Shown: positions 34,983 through 52,093, counted from the stretch's first letter. The stretch: 64,000 bases of DNA from Planctomycetota bacterium (GCA_016795205.1 JAEUHZ010000051.1:62001-126000); one strand, 5' to 3'. Numbers and translations: made by a program. Notes: generated from the letters alone by a model not told the origin.

Positions 34983-35448
34983 GAGTCCTTGAACTCCCTG
35001 GTGGACCCCCGTCGGCGCGGAGGGAGCCGCGCGCGCCAGGAGATCCGTGGCCACCGGTTCGACCAGGTGGTCCCCCACGTCAGGGGACTCGGGACGCCTG
35101 GCCACTCGGCGGGCTCGGGCGTCGCGCGGACGCGGGCGGCGCGAGCGGTGGAGCTCGCGACGTCGCGGCCGCGGGACGACGCCCGCGCCTGGGGAGCGCT
35201 CGCCGCGCCACATCCCGCCCCGCGTCGGGGCCGCCCCGTCGGGGCGTGGCCCACGCGGGGCCCAGGACGCGCGCGAAGCGTGGCGACGGGCCGGAGATCC
35301 GGCTCGGCGCGCTGCGCTCCCGTGTCGTCAGAAGTGGAAAAGAATCGATCCCGCCCGTGTGGCCGGACTCGCGTCCGACTCCCACGCGGCGCGTCCTCCG
35401 TCGGGAGGCTGCTCCCGGGGCGGGGAGCACGCGCCGCGCTCTCGGCCG
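34983..35448 (-). other. 466-nt spacer between rpsJ and rplC
   Basis: No convincing gene on either strand. It is GC-rich with several short hairpins, such as GCTCCC/GGGAGC (35411-35428) just after the rpsJ stop and GCCCC/GGGGC with a repeated CGTCGGGGC near 35223-35245. A local A-rich patch lies at 35330-35345. It may be a long structured leader or carry an unrecognised promoter for rplC onward. Confidence 0.5.
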
Positions 35449-35754
<306 letters not shown>

Positions 35755-35887
35755 GGTCGTCGGGCGGTCCGCGGCCGGGATCGGCGCGGAAGTTCGTCTT
35801 CGGGCGTGCGCGTGCGGGGGGAAACGTCTCGACGCCGCCAGGGTCCGCGCGTGCCGCGCGAGGCCTCCGTGGCGCAAAGGGCCGAGG

Positions 35888-35916
35888 ATGGTACTCGTGC
35901 CCCCCCACCCCGTCAA
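35888..35916 (-). promoter_or_regulatory. Promoter for rpsJ and the S10 genes
   Basis: TTGACG (35911-35916) and TACCAT (35888-35893) are 17 nt apart on the minus strand, between the fusA hairpin and rpsJ. Confidence 0.75.
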
Positions 35917-35917
35917 C

Positions 35918-35939
35918 GCTCGGGGGGAGTTCCCCGAGC
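35918..35939 (-). terminator. Hairpin after fusA
   Basis: GCTCGGGG (35918-35925) pairs with CCCCGAGC (35932-35939), beginning 9 nt after the fusA stop. It directly abuts the next promoter's -35 box. Confidence 0.55.
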
Positions 35940-35948
35940 GGGCCCGGA

Positions 35949-38024
35949 TCAGGTCCACACCAGGCCGCGCGCGGCGAGCTCGTCCTCGGGGACGTGGCGC
36001 AGGCCGGCCGGGGTCATGGCGAAGCTCGCGCGCCCCTGCGACAGGGACCGGACGGCGGTCGCGTAGCCGAACATGCGCGCCAGCGGCACCTGCCCCACGA
36101 GCGTGCGGTACGGCCCCTCGCTGCGCACATCCTCGACGCTGGCCTTGCGCGCGTTCAGGTCGGCCAGGATCCCGCTGGCGAACTCCGCCGGGGACTGGAC
36201 CTCGAAGGCCATCTGAGGCTCGAACAGGCCGACCTGCGCGCTCTCCAGCGCCTGCCGCAGGGCCAGGGTCGCGGCCTGGACGAAGCCCAGCTCGGCGTCG
36301 CGGCGGGGTTCCGAGGCCCCCCCCACGACCTGGATCGCCACGTGGACCAGCGGGTGGCCGAAGCGCGGCCCGGCCTGGGCCTCGAGCGTGAGGGCCTCGC
36401 TGATCGCGCGCCGGAACGGCTCGGGGACGGGGCATCCCGGGGCCCAGGCCACGCGCGGGCGCTCGAGGGCCTCGTCGACCGTCACCTCGACCTCGACCGC
36501 GCCGAAGACCTCCTTGCCCCCCACCACCTTCTCGACCCGCGCGGCGCCGCGGCCGCCCGACAGCAGGGCCTCGCGGTAGGCCACCCGCGGAGCCCCCGTC
36601 TTGACCCCCACGTGGAACTCCGATTCCAGCCGGTGCCGCACGACCTCCAGGTGGAGTTCCCCCATCCCCGACACGAGCCACTGGCCCGTCTCGGGGTCCT
36701 CGCGCAGGTGGAAGGTCGGATCCTCGTGCTCGATGCGCAGGAGCGCGGCGCGCAGCTTGTCCCGGTCGGCCGAGCTCGTGGGCTCGACGACCAGCGACAG
36801 GACCGGCTCGGGGACCTCCAGCCGCTCCAGCACGATCGCCGCGTCCTTGGCGCACAGCGTGTCGCCCGTGGCCGTGGCCTTGAGGCCCGTCAGCGCCACG
36901 ATGTCGCCCGCGACGGCGCGCGGCAGCGCCTCGCCCGCCTGGGCGTGCATGCGCAGGATGCGCGCCACGCGCTCGAACTTGCGTGTGCGCGGATTCCAGA
37001 GCGAGGCCCCCGGCTCGACCGCCCCCGAGTAGATGCGCACGAAGGTCAGGTCGCCGTGCGGCAGCGCCTGGAGCTTGAAGGCCAGTGCCGCAAAGGGTGC
37101 CGCCGGATCGCAGGGACGCTCGACGACGTCGCCGATCTCCGGGTCGCGCCCCTGCACCGGCGGCAGGTCGAGCGGCGACGGCAAGAGGTCGACCACCGCG
37201 TCGAGCAGCGGGTGGATCCCGAAGTTCCGCTGCGCCGCGCCGCACAGGACCGGGATCAGGGTCCCCGCGATCGTGCGGCGGCGCAACGCCGCGAGGATCA
37301 GCTCGCGCGGCGGCTCGCGCCCCTCGGTGACGTACCCGAGGAGCGCCAGATCGTCCTCGGCCAGCTTCTCGAGCAGCTCCGCGCGCAGGACGAGCACGTC
37401 GTCGCGCGCCCCCGCCGGGATCCCGGCCTCGTCCGCGCGCGCCTCCGTGCGCTCCGCGTCGAACCTCCACGTCGCGAGGCTCACGAGGTCGACGAGCCCG
37501 TCGAGCACCGGCGCGCCGCCCGTTTCCGACGGGGAAACCAGCGGATACTGCACCGGGATCGCCGGCTCCCCGAGGCGCTTCCCGAGGTCGCCCGCGACGC
37601 GCAGGTAGTCCGCCCCGACCTTGTCGAGCTTGTTCACGAACGCGAAGTACGGCACGTGATGCCGCTTCATCTGGCGCCAGACCGTCTCCGACTGCGCCTG
37701 GACGCCGCGCTCCGCGTCGAGCACGAGCACCGCCCCGTCGAGCACGCGCATCGAGCGCTCGACCTCGATGCCGAAGTCGACGTGCCCGGGCGTGTCGATG
37801 AGCTGGATGCGATGCCCGCGCCAGGGCACCGACGTCGCCGCCGCGGTGATCGTGATCCCCCGCTCCCGCTCCTCCTGCATCCAATCGAGGACCGTCGTGC
37901 CCTCGTCGACGTTCCCGAACCTGTGCTCGACGCCCGTGTCGAAGAGGATCCGCTCCGAAACGGTCGTCTTCCCCGCGTCGATGTGCGCGGCGATCCCGAT
38001 GTTGCGGATGCGGGCGGGATCCAT
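35949..38024 (-). CDS. fusA: Elongation factor G-type GTPase, divergent (possible EF-G2/recycling type)
   Basis: The 691-residue protein has all GTPase motifs: A-H-I-D-A-G-K-T (13-20), R-G-I-T-I (55-59), D-T-P-G-H (77-81) and N-K-L-D (131-134). Domain order II-V follows, with [16 protein letters not shown] near the C-terminus. It departs from canonical EF-G in domain IV: the usual Q-S-G-G-R-G-Q-Y-G-H loop region reads [11 protein letters not shown]. Its switch I ([20 protein letters not shown]) is closer to the EF-G2 type. Planctomycetota and mitochondria have two specialised EF-Gs, so this may be the ribosome-recycling one. The ATG at 38024 has no ribosome site but a TATCCT 9 nt upstream. 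Confidence 0.9.
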   Translation of the reverse strand: MDPARIRNIGIAAHIDAGKTTVSERILFDTGVEHRFGNVDEGTTVLDWMQEERERGITITAAATSVPWRGHRIQLIDTPGHVDFGIEVERSMRVLDGAVLVLDAERGVQAQSETVWRQMKRHHVPYFAFVNKLDKVGADYLRVAGDLGKRLGEPAIPVQYPLVSPSETGGAPVLDGLVDLVSLATWRFDAERTEARADEAGIPAGARDDVLVLRAELLEKLAEDDLALLGYVTEGREPPRELILAALRRRTIAGTLIPVLCGAAQRNFGIHPLLDAVVDLLPSPLDLPPVQGRDPEIGDVVERPCDPAAPFAALAFKLQALPHGDLTFVRIYSGAVEPGASLWNPRTRKFERVARILRMHAQAGEALPRAVAGDIVALTGLKATATGDTLCAKDAAIVLERLEVPEPVLSLVVEPTSSADRDKLRAALLRIEHEDPTFHLREDPETGQWLVSGMGELHLEVVRHRLESEFHVGVKTGAPRVAYREALLSGGRGAARVEKVVGGKEVFGAVEVEVTVDEALERPRVAWAPGCPVPEPFRRAISEALTLEAQAGPRFGHPLVHVAIQVVGGASEPRRDAELGFVQAATLALRQALESAQVGLFEPQMAFEVQSPAEFASGILADLNARKASVEDVRSEGPYRTLVGQVPLARMFGYATAVRSLSQGRASFAMTPAGLRHVPEDELAARGLVWT

Positions 38025-38033
38025 GACGCGCGC

Positions 38034-38039
38034 AGGATA
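38034..38039 (-). promoter_or_regulatory. TATCCT -10-like hexamer before fusA
   Basis: TATCCT ends 9 nt before the fusA ATG, in the 50-nt gap after the Tsr3-like gene. It is the same hexamer as the -10 box of the tRNA-tuf promoter. No -35 box is clear. Confidence 0.45.
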
Positions 38040-38074
38040 CTCGCGCCCCCCCGGCCGATCCGGCGCCGGCCCGC

Positions 38075-38566
38075 TCAACCCCGCTGGGGCAGGCCCGGAT
38101 TCAGCCGCAGGAACTCGAGGCCGAAGCGATACCCCTCGAGCAGCTCGGGGCTGGGCCGCCCGAGCAGCGCCAGCGCCGCGTACAGCGCCTCGACGGACGC
38201 CAGCCCCTGCTCGGGGTCCTGGAACGTGCGGCTCCTGCGCGGGTAGGCGGTCACGAGCCGCGGCAGACGGCGGAGCGCGAGCTCACCGTCGCAGGTCGCG
38301 AGCAGCGTGGGCACGCGCCGCCAGGCGCAGTCGATCAGGAGCAGCGGCCGGCCGGCGTCCGCCGGGGTGATCTCCTCGCCGTCCGCGTGGAGCAGCACGC
38401 GCGTCCCGACGTCGAAGCGGCGATCGTGCTTCCAGGAGAGGAAGCGGATCCCCGGGTGGCCGCGCAGGGGCGTGAGCGAGCACTTCGCCGCGGACTCACG
38501 CGGATCGCGCAGGATCAGGACGTCGAGCACGCGGAGAGCGGGCGTCGAGGAGGGGGCGGGCTGCAT
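38075..38566 (-). CDS. Tsr3/DUF367-like rRNA aminocarboxypropyltransferase homologue
   Basis: The 163-residue protein follows the Tsr3 (Ribo_biogen_C, DUF367) pattern: [10 protein letters not shown] (21-30) for D-x-K-K-C-(S/T), I-T-P-A-D (67-71), L-L-I-D-C-A-W (76-82), R-L-P-x-L-V-T-A-Y-P (100-109), a [11 protein letters not shown] helix (122-132) and F-G-L-E-F-L-R-L-N (148-156). Tsr3 transfers the aminocarboxypropyl group of S-adenosylmethionine to a hypermodified small-subunit rRNA pseudouridine in eukaryotes and is known also from archaea. Here it lies between rpsG and fusA, which fits ribosome modification. The second half of the N-terminal domain differs from archaeal forms, so activity is not assured. 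No ribosome site is visible at the ATG; a divergent TPR gene starts nearby. Confidence 0.75.
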   Translation of the reverse strand: MQPAPSSTPALRVLDVLILRDPRESAAKCSLTPLRGHPGIRFLSWKHDRRFDVGTRVLLHADGEEITPADAGRPLLLIDCAWRRVPTLLATCDGELALRRLPRLVTAYPRRSRTFQDPEQGLASVEALYAALALLGRPSPELLEGYRFGLEFLRLNPGLPQRG

Positions 38567-38575
38567 GGAGCCGGG

Positions 38576-38998
38576 ATGGTGGCATGCTTCCGCTTCGGCA
38601 TGGTCGTCTCCTTCCCCCGGGGGCTCTGCGAGACGGCGGCGTCAGCCCTGGAGGGCTACGTCAAAGCGGAAGGAGTTTCGTTGCAGGCAACACTCTACGA
38701 GGCGGCCAACGAGTTCGAGTGGGCGCGGAAGCTCCTGCCCGACTCGCCCGACCCGCGCATCAACCTCGGGCTGTGCCTGGAGCGCGCAGGCCGCGTCGAG
38801 GACGCCCTGCGCGCCTACGACTCGGCGCTGGAAGTGGCACCGGAGTCCCTCGCCGCCATGCAGGGTGCCGCGGTCCTCGTCGTCCGCGCAGGGCGCGCGG
38901 ACCCGCGCCTCGTCGAGTGGCTCGACGCGATCGCGCTGCGGACCGACGACGCGGGCTGGCGGGAATGGGCCGCCCGTCGCGCGGCCTCGACGCACTGA
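38576..38998 (+). CDS. Small TPR protein, function unknown
   Basis: The 140-residue frame ends with a clear TPR unit (P-D-P-R-I-N-L-G-L-C-L-E-R-A-G-R-V-E-D-A-L) and further helices. It is the only plus-strand gene inside the ribosomal super-cluster. Two starts are possible. The ATG at 38576 lies only 10 nt from the divergent Tsr3-like start. TTG at 38681 has AAGGAG 5 nt upstream and would give 105 residues and free ~110 nt for divergent promoters. I find the TTG start at least as likely. No partner is evident. Confidence 0.6.
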   Translation: MVACFRFGMVVSFPRGLCETAASALEGYVKAEGVSLQATLYEAANEFEWARKLLPDSPDPRINLGLCLERAGRVEDALRAYDSALEVAPESLAAMQGAAVLVVRAGRADPRLVEWLDAIALRTDDAGWREWAARRAASTH

Positions 38999-39131
38999 CC
39001 GCCTCCGCCGTCCTCCAGGCTCCAGCCTCCCCCCCAGAACGCGAAGAGCCCGCGCGGCGGTCCGCGCGGGCTCCTCGGGAATGGAGCGCCTTCTCGGGAA
39101 CGGAGCGTGCTGTGCGCTCCGTCGACGTGCG

Positions 39132-39611
39132 TCAGTTGTTGGCGTAGTGCGCGTACGCCTTGTTCGCCTCGGCCATCTTGTGGACCTGTTCCTTCCACTG
39201 GACCGACGCGCCCGTGCCGTTGAAGGCGTCGACCAGCTCTTCCGAGAGCTTCTTGGCCATCGCCTTGCCCTTCTTCTTGCGCGAGTTGTCGATGAGCCAG
39301 CGGATCGCGAGGCTCTGCTGCCGCGCGCGCTTGACCTCGCGCGGCACTTGGTAGTTCGCGCCGCCGACGCGCTTGCTGCGCACCTCGACCATCGGGCGCA
39401 CGTTGTCGATCGCCTTGTTGAAGATCTCGGCCGGATCCTGCACGTCCGGGAGCTTCTTCTGGGCCATCTCGATGGCCTCGTAGAAGATCGCCTGGGCGGT
39501 GCTGCGCTTCCCGCCCCACATGAGCTTGTTGATGATTTTCGTCGCGAGCAGCGACTGGAACTTCGGATCCGGGCGCAGGAGCCGGGCGGTCGAGGTGTAG
39601 TTGCGGGGCAT
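39132..39611 (-). CDS. rpsG: Ribosomal protein S7
   Basis: The 159-residue protein shows P-R-N-Y at the start, D-P-K-F-Q-S-L-L-A-T-K-I-I-N-K-L-M and the V-R-P-M-V-E-V-R-S-K-R-V-G-G-A-N-Y-Q-V-P motif. It nucleates assembly of the 30S head. It lies 41 nt after rpsL; the Tsr3-like gene and fusA follow further downstream. Confidence 0.98.
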   Translation of the reverse strand: MPRNYTSTARLLRPDPKFQSLLATKIINKLMWGGKRSTAQAIFYEAIEMAQKKLPDVQDPAEIFNKAIDNVRPMVEVRSKRVGGANYQVPREVKRARQQSLAIRWLIDNSRKKKGKAMAKKLSEELVDAFNGTGASVQWKEQVHKMAEANKAYAHYANN

Positions 39612-39652
39612 GTTCGGTGTGGGGCGTTCGGTGGCCTACGGGTGCGCCGGCG

Positions 39653-40027
39653 TCACTTCTTCGGGCGCTTCGCGCCGTACTTCGAGCGGCCTTGCTGGCG
39701 ACCGTCGACGCCCGAAGCGTCCAAGGTCCCGCGCAGGATGTGGTAGCGCACGCCCGGGAGGTCGCGCACACGTCCGCCGCGCACGAGCACGACCGAGTGC
39801 TCTTGGAGGTTGTGCCCCTCGCCCGGGATGTAGCACGTGATCTCCTTCTGGTTCGAGAGACGCACGCGCGCGACCTTCCGCAGCGCCGAGTTCGGCTTCT
39901 TCGGCGTCTGCGTCTTGACGATCAGGCAGACCCCGCGGCGCTGGGGGCACTTGTCGAGCACCGGGGACTTCGAGCGGTTCTGGACCGGCTTGCGGCCCTT
40001 GCGCACGAGTTGGTTGACGGTCGGCAT
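39653..40027 (-). CDS. rpsL: Ribosomal protein S12
   Basis: The 124-residue protein is full length, with [11 protein letters not shown] and [11 protein letters not shown]. Lys43 (E. coli K42 plus Met) and the P-G-E-G-H-N-L loop are as in streptomycin-sensitive strains. S12 monitors codon-anticodon pairing. It starts the str group from a readable promoter. Confidence 0.98.
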   Translation of the reverse strand: MPTVNQLVRKGRKPVQNRSKSPVLDKCPQRRGVCLIVKTQTPKKPNSALRKVARVRLSNQKEITCYIPGEGHNLQEHSVVLVRGGRVRDLPGVRYHILRGTLDASGVDGRQQGRSKYGAKRPKK

Positions 40028-40081
40028 GCGGATCTCGGTCAGGGGCGCCGCGGGCTCCTCGGGGAGCACGGCACGGGTGGG

Positions 40082-40105
40082 GCGCGGGCCGGGTCGGGCC
40101 CGCGC
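40082..40105 (-). other. Leader hairpin in the rpsL 5' region
   Basis: GCGCGGGCC (40082-40090) pairs with GGCCCGCGC (40097-40105). It lies just after the predicted start site of the str promoter, so it would form at the 5' end of the mRNA. It could stabilise or regulate the transcript. Confidence 0.45.
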
Positions 40106-40116
40106 GGGGGGCAAGG

Positions 40117-40144
40117 AGTCTACCGGGAGCGGAGAATCGGTCAA
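40117..40144 (-). promoter_or_regulatory. Promoter for rpsL-rpsG (str group)
   Basis: TTGACC (40139-40144) and TAGACT (40117-40122) are 16 nt apart on the minus strand, 90 nt before rpsL. Confidence 0.75.
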
Positions 40145-40194
40145 GGACCCCGCCGGGCGCAGGGCCCGCGAGGTCCGGGGAGTGCTGGTTGCCG

Positions 40195-40216
40195 GGCGCC
40201 GGGCGGGGCCGGCGCC
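40195..40216 (-). terminator. Hairpin after rpoC
   Basis: GGCGCCGG (40195-40202) pairs with CCGGCGCC (40209-40216), beginning 7 nt after the rpoC stop and before the str promoter. Confidence 0.5.
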
Positions 40217-40223
40217 GGGCGGA

Positions 40224-44543
<4,320 letters not shown>

Positions 44544-44554
44544 GGCATCTCCCC

Positions 44555-48280
<3,726 letters not shown>

Positions 48281-48349
48281 GGGCGGGGGTGTCGGGAGGA
48301 GCGGGGCTCGCCGAGGGGCTTCTCGGCGGGGTTCCCGATCAGCGACTCG

Positions 48350-48391
48350 CGACCTGGAGGGCTCGACCTGGGGGACTCGACCTGGGGTGAC
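48350..48391. repeat. Three tandem 14-bp repeats in the rplL-rpoB spacer
   Basis: Units 48350-48363, 48364-48377 and 48378-48391 share CGACCTGG(A/G)GG, with a further partial copy near 48418. They lie in the untranslated region before rpoB. Confidence 0.75.
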
Positions 48392-48565
48392 GGCTCGAAC
48401 CGCGCGCGGACGCGGCTTGGACCTGGGAGCCACGCGTCGGGGGCGGCACGCGGCGGGGACACGGTTCCGCTCGCACCACGGGCGAGCGGACGGTCAGGGG
48501 CAGAAGATGCGGTGAAGGCTGTGGAGCGGCGGGGTCGTTCGCGGCGACGGGTCGCGTCACGCGCG

Positions 48566-48599
48566 CGAACCGGCGAGGAGACACCTCTCCCCCGGTTCG
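48566..48599 (-). other. Hairpin in the rpoB leader
   Basis: CGAACCGG (48566-48573) pairs with CCGGTTCG (48592-48599), and inside it GGAGA pairs with TCTCC. It resembles the processing or attenuation elements that lie between rplL and rpoB in other bacteria. The whole 48281-48746 spacer holds no supported gene. Confidence 0.5.
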
Positions 48600-48726
48600 T
48601 CTGCGGTTCGGCCCGGCGCGCGCGGGGACTTGCAGGCCTCCCACCTTGAACGATGGGAACGGAGATTGCAAGCCCGGGCGGACCGGGTCGCCGCGAGGAC
48701 CCCAGCCACCCCGAGCGCCGGTCGGC

Positions 48727-48748
48727 GATCGGGGGCCGGGCCCCGATC
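48727..48748 (-). terminator. Attenuator-like hairpin at the rplL stop
   Basis: GATCGGGG (48727-48734) pairs with CCCCGATC (48741-48748), overlapping the rplL stop codon. It could cause partial termination so that rpoBC is expressed less than rplL. Confidence 0.5.
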
Positions 48749-49154
48749 AGGCCAGCTTGACCTTGGCGCCGGCGTCCTCGAGCTGCTTCTTGAAGTTCTC
48801 GGCCTCGTCCTTCGAGAGGCCCGGCTTGACGACCTTCGGGGCGCCGTCGACCAGGTCCTTGGCCTCCTTGAGGCCCAGGCCGGTGATCGCACGGACGACC
48901 TTGATGACCTCGATCTTCTTGTCGCCCGCGGCCTCGAGGTGCAGGTCGAACGAGGTCTTCTCCTCCTTCGCCGCCGCCGCTCCGCCGCCGGCGGCCGGAG
49001 CGGCCGCCACCGCGACCGGCGCGGCGGCGCTGACGCCCCAGTGGCCTTCGAGGTACTTCACCAGCTTGGAAGCCTGGAGCAGCGTCAGCCCGTCCATCTT
49101 CTGGGCGATGCTCTGGAGTTCCGGCTCGAGTTCGATCGTGTTGCTGTCGGACAT
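48747..49154 (-). CDS. rplL: Ribosomal protein L7/L12
   Basis: The 135-residue stalk protein has an N-terminal dimerisation helix pair, an Ala/Gly/Pro hinge (about 45-65) and the C-terminal domain with [23 protein letters not shown]. It recruits translational GTPases. Slightly longer than the usual ~125. Confidence 0.98.
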   Translation of the reverse strand: MSDSNTIELEPELQSIAQKMDGLTLLQASKLVKYLEGHWGVSAAAPVAVAAAPAAGGGAAAAKEEKTSFDLHLEAAGDKKIEVIKVVRAITGLGLKEAKDLVDGAPKVVKPGLSKDEAENFKKQLEDAGAKVKLA

Positions 49155-49255
49155 GGGACTGCCTTCTTCGAAAGGAGGATTCGCGGGATCTGGAGGGGGT
49201 CGCCGCGGCGCCGCTCCCGGAGGGCGGCCACGGCACTGGGTGTTCGCGGGTGGGG

Positions 49256-49801
49256 TCAGGCGGCCGGAGCTTCGGCGCCCTTCTCGAGCTGCTCGGCGCG
49301 GGCCGAGAGCAGGCGGACGAGCGCCGAGGGCACGGCGTTCATGGCGCTGACGAGGCCGCGCGCCGGGCCGCTCACGCAGCCCAGGAGCCGGGCCTGCAGC
49401 GTGGCGCGATCGGGCACGTCGGCGAGCTCGACGACGTCGGCCGAGCCGAGCAAGCGCCCCTCGAGGAGCCCCATGCGGACGGCGACCTTGTTGAGCTTCT
49501 TCGCCTCGGGCGAGGTGAAGGTCTTGGCGGCGTGGATCACGGCCTCCGCGTCGCCGTAGGCGATCGCGATGTTGCCCGTGAAGTGCTCGGCTGGCACCTC
49601 GTGGCCACGCTGCTTGAGCACGATGCGCGCCAAGGCGTTGCGCACCAGCCGGAGCTCGCAGCGCTTCTCGGCCAGCTTGTCGCGCAGCGTCTCGTTCTCG
49701 ACGGCGGTCAGGCCGCCGTAGGTCACGACGATCAGGCCCTCGGCCTGCTCGAAGGCGGCCGCGAGGTCCTTGACGATGAGACGATTGACGAGACTAGGCA
49801 T
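49256..49801 (-). CDS. rplJ: Ribosomal protein L10
   Basis: The 181-residue protein shows [19 protein letters not shown] and a C-terminal helix that carries L7/L12 dimers. It overlaps rplA by 8 nt. In E. coli L10 with L12 represses this transcript. Confidence 0.97.
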   Translation of the reverse strand: MPSLVNRLIVKDLAAAFEQAEGLIVVTYGGLTAVENETLRDKLAEKRCELRLVRNALARIVLKQRGHEVPAEHFTGNIAIAYGDAEAVIHAAKTFTSPEAKKLNKVAVRMGLLEGRLLGSADVVELADVPDRATLQARLLGCVSGPARGLVSAMNAVPSALVRLLSARAEQLEKGAEAPAA

Positions 49802-50489
49802 GGGTCACCTCCCAGGCGATCGCGAGTCCGGGCCCCATCGTGGTCGAGATGGAGATCCTGCGGAGGAATTCACCCTTCACGGCCGGCGGTCGCATGGCCG
49901 AGATGTGCTCGAGGAACGCGACCAGGTTCGCTTGCAGGTCCTCGACGGCGAAGCTGCGCTTGCCGAGCGGGGCGTGGACGTTGCCGCCGGCGTCGGTGCG
50001 GAACTCGACCTTGCCGGCCTTGAACTCCTTGACCGCGTTGCCGACGTCGGCCGTCACGGTGCCGGACTTCGGGCTCGGCATCTTGCCCTGGGGGCCGAGG
50101 ACCTTACCCAGCTTGCCGACGTGCTTCATCATGTCGGGGCTGGCGATGACGATGTCGAAGTCCATCCAGCCGCCGAGGATCTTGTCGGCGAGGTCGCCCG
50201 AGCCGACCAGGTCGGCGCCGGCGCTCTTGGCCGCCTCGGCCTTGTCGCCTTCGGCGAAGACCACCACCTTGACGGTCTTGCCCAGGCCCTTCGGCAGCGA
50301 CACCGCGCCGCGGACGAGCTGGTCCGTCTTCTTGGGGTCGATCCCGAGCCGCACGGCGATCTCGACGGTCTCGTCGAACTTCGCCGCGGGCAGGGTCTTG
50401 ATGACCTTGAGCGCCTCGACGGGCTCGTAGGTCTTGGCGGGGTCGACCTTGGCGGCCGCCTGCACGTATCTCTTGCTGCGCTTCACCAT
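49794..50489 (-). CDS. rplA: Ribosomal protein L1
   Basis: The 231-residue protein shows G-P-Q-G-K-M-P-S-P-K-S-G-T-V and V-E-F-R-T-D-A-G-G-N-V-H-A-P-L-G-K. It forms the mobile stalk at the E site and in other bacteria represses the rplKA mRNA. Confidence 0.98.
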   Translation of the reverse strand: MVKRSKRYVQAAAKVDPAKTYEPVEALKVIKTLPAAKFDETVEIAVRLGIDPKKTDQLVRGAVSLPKGLGKTVKVVVFAEGDKAEAAKSAGADLVGSGDLADKILGGWMDFDIVIASPDMMKHVGKLGKVLGPQGKMPSPKSGTVTADVGNAVKEFKAGKVEFRTDAGGNVHAPLGKRSFAVEDLQANLVAFLEHISAMRPPAVKGEFLRRISISTTMGPGLAIAWEVTHA

Positions 50490-50496
50490 GGTGGAC

Positions 50497-50922
50497 TCAG
50501 CCCTCGACCTGGATGCCGGACGAGCGCGCGGTGCCCTCGACGATCTTCATCGCCGCCGCGATGTCGCGGCAGTTGAGGTCCGGCATCTTGATTTTCGCGA
50601 TCTCCTCGACCTGCTTGCGCGTGACCTTGCCGACGATCTGCGTGCCGACCGCGCCGGCGCCGCTCTCGACGCCCGCGGCCTTCTTGAGCAGCACGGACGC
50701 CGGCGGCGACTTGAGGATGAAGTCGAACGTGCGGTCCTTGTAGACCGTGATCTCGACCGGGATGATCAGCCCCTGCTGCGCACGCGTGGCGTCGTTGAAC
50801 TGCTTCACGAACGCCGCGATGTTCACGCCGTAGGAGCCGAGCGCGGGGCCGACCGGCGGCGCAGGCGTGGCCTGCCCGGCGGGGCACTGCAGCTTGATCT
50901 TGCCTGTGATTTCCTTGGCCAT
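50497..50922 (-). CDS. rplK: Ribosomal protein L11
   Basis: The 141-residue protein shows the proline-rich N-domain ([14 protein letters not shown]) and the RNA-binding C-domain. It forms the GTPase-associated centre and is needed for the stringent response. It lies 7 nt from rplA. Confidence 0.98.
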   Translation of the reverse strand: MAKEITGKIKLQCPAGQATPAPPVGPALGSYGVNIAAFVKQFNDATRAQQGLIIPVEITVYKDRTFDFILKSPPASVLLKKAAGVESGAGAVGTQIVGKVTRKQVEEIAKIKMPDLNCRDIAAAMKIVEGTARSSGIQVEG

Positions 50923-50985
50923 CTTTCGTCTTGCTCTTCCGGCGCGGGCGGCGGGGTGGGCCCCCGGACGCGGCGCGCACGCCGA

Positions 50986-51579
50986 TCACATCGGCTCGAC
51001 TTCCCAGTACTCGAGTTCCACGGGCGTGGGCCGCCCGAAGATGGTCACGATGACCCTCACGGTCCCCTTGTCGGGGTTGACGTCGTCGACGACCCCGTCG
51101 AAGCCGTCGAAGGCCCCGGACTTGATCTTGACCATGTCGCCCTTGTGCAGGCCGATCGTGACCTGCGGCCGCGACTCGGAGTCCGACATCCGCGCCAAGG
51201 TCTTCTGGACCTCGACCTCGTTGATCGGGGTCGGCTCGCCGCGCGTGCCGAGGAAGTCTCCCAGCCCGTCGACCTCGCGCAGGGTGTTGCGCGCCTTGAT
51301 CACGCGCACGTCCTCGGCGTCCTCCAGGTCCGCCTGGACCATGAGGTAGCCGGGGTAGAGCTTCTTGTTCTTGACGCGCTTCTTCCCGTTCTTGAGGTCG
51401 GTCACGCGCTCGAACGGCACCAAGACCTGCGGCACGACGTCGGCGACGCCGGCGATCTTCAGGCGCAGGAGCGCGTTCTTGGCGATGCTGTCCTCGCGGC
51501 CGGACTGGCAGCGGACGAAGTACCACCTCATGCCCATGGCTTGGCTTCCCATTCCAGCGGTCTCGCGCGTCGGGCCCAT
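50986..51579 (-). CDS. nusG: Transcription elongation/antitermination factor NusG
   Basis: The 197-residue protein has the NGN domain ([11 protein letters not shown]) and the KOW domain ([16 protein letters not shown]). The frame starts at 51579, 3 nt after the secE stop, but the family N-terminus would also fit ATG 51537 or 51531; the first ~15 residues are not conserved. NusG tethers RNA polymerase to Rho or the ribosome. Confidence 0.96.
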   Translation of the reverse strand: MGPTRETAGMGSQAMGMRWYFVRCQSGREDSIAKNALLRLKIAGVADVVPQVLVPFERVTDLKNGKKRVKNKKLYPGYLMVQADLEDAEDVRVIKARNTLREVDGLGDFLGTRGEPTPINEVEVQKTLARMSDSESRPQVTIGLHKGDMVKIKSGAFDGFDGVVDDVNPDKGTVRVIVTIFGRPTPVELEYWEVEPM

Positions 51580-51582
51580 CGG

Positions 51583-52020
51583 TCAACCCCCCAGGAGGAG
51601 GCGCTCCGCCCAGCGGCCGAGCAGCCAGTCCGCGCCGGCCAGGTAGGCCATGATGAACAGCACGCAGGCGATCACGACCACCGAGGAGCGGACCGCCTCG
51701 GGCACCGTGGGCCAGGTCACCTTGCGGAGCTCGCTCTCCGTCTCGATCAGCGCGTCGGCCTGCTTGGGGCGCTCCAGGAGCCGGTAGAGGAACCAGACCG
51801 AGAGGCCCAGCACGGCCGCCGCGATGAGCATCCCTGGGTTGAGCGGCACGCCCAGCACCGGGACCTTCGGCATGCCGGCCACGAGCGGCTTCGCCATGAC
51901 GTTCGGGAAGTACCCGAGCAGCGTCGTGTAGAGCGACGTGCAGCCGTAGAAGATCAGGATGGCGAGCGACCAGAACGCCGCCAGGCGCGCGTAGCGACCT
52001 TGATCCTGCTTGTAGGCCAT
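51583..52020 (-). CDS. secE: Protein translocase subunit SecE
   Basis: The 145-residue protein has three predicted transmembrane helices (about 13-38, 64-86 and 114-137). The conserved amphipathic segment E-L-R-K-V-T-W-P-T lies before the last helix. It clamps SecY. The two additional N-terminal helices are as in enterobacterial SecE, but the loop between them is longer. It overlaps nothing and precedes nusG by 3 nt. Confidence 0.96.
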   Translation of the reverse strand: MAYKQDQGRYARLAAFWSLAILIFYGCTSLYTTLLGYFPNVMAKPLVAGMPKVPVLGVPLNPGMLIAAAVLGLSVWFLYRLLERPKQADALIETESELRKVTWPTVPEAVRSSVVVIACVLFIMAYLAGADWLLGRWAERLLLGG

Positions 52021-52093
52021 GGGGTTCTTCGGGACTTCCGGGGGAGGGCGAGGAGAGCCGTCGACGCGGGGGCCGCGGGGGCCCGCCGGCGCG

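Noticed and set aside
35330-35400. tRNA-like segment (GGGATCGATTC followed by a CCA) on the minus strand
   Set aside because: The T-stem does not pair and no cloverleaf with acceptor and anticodon stems can be formed.
48339-48671. 110-codon minus-strand frame between rplL and rpoB
   Set aside because: Starts with TTG, Pro/Arg/Ser-rich, runs through the tandem repeats and has no ribosome site.
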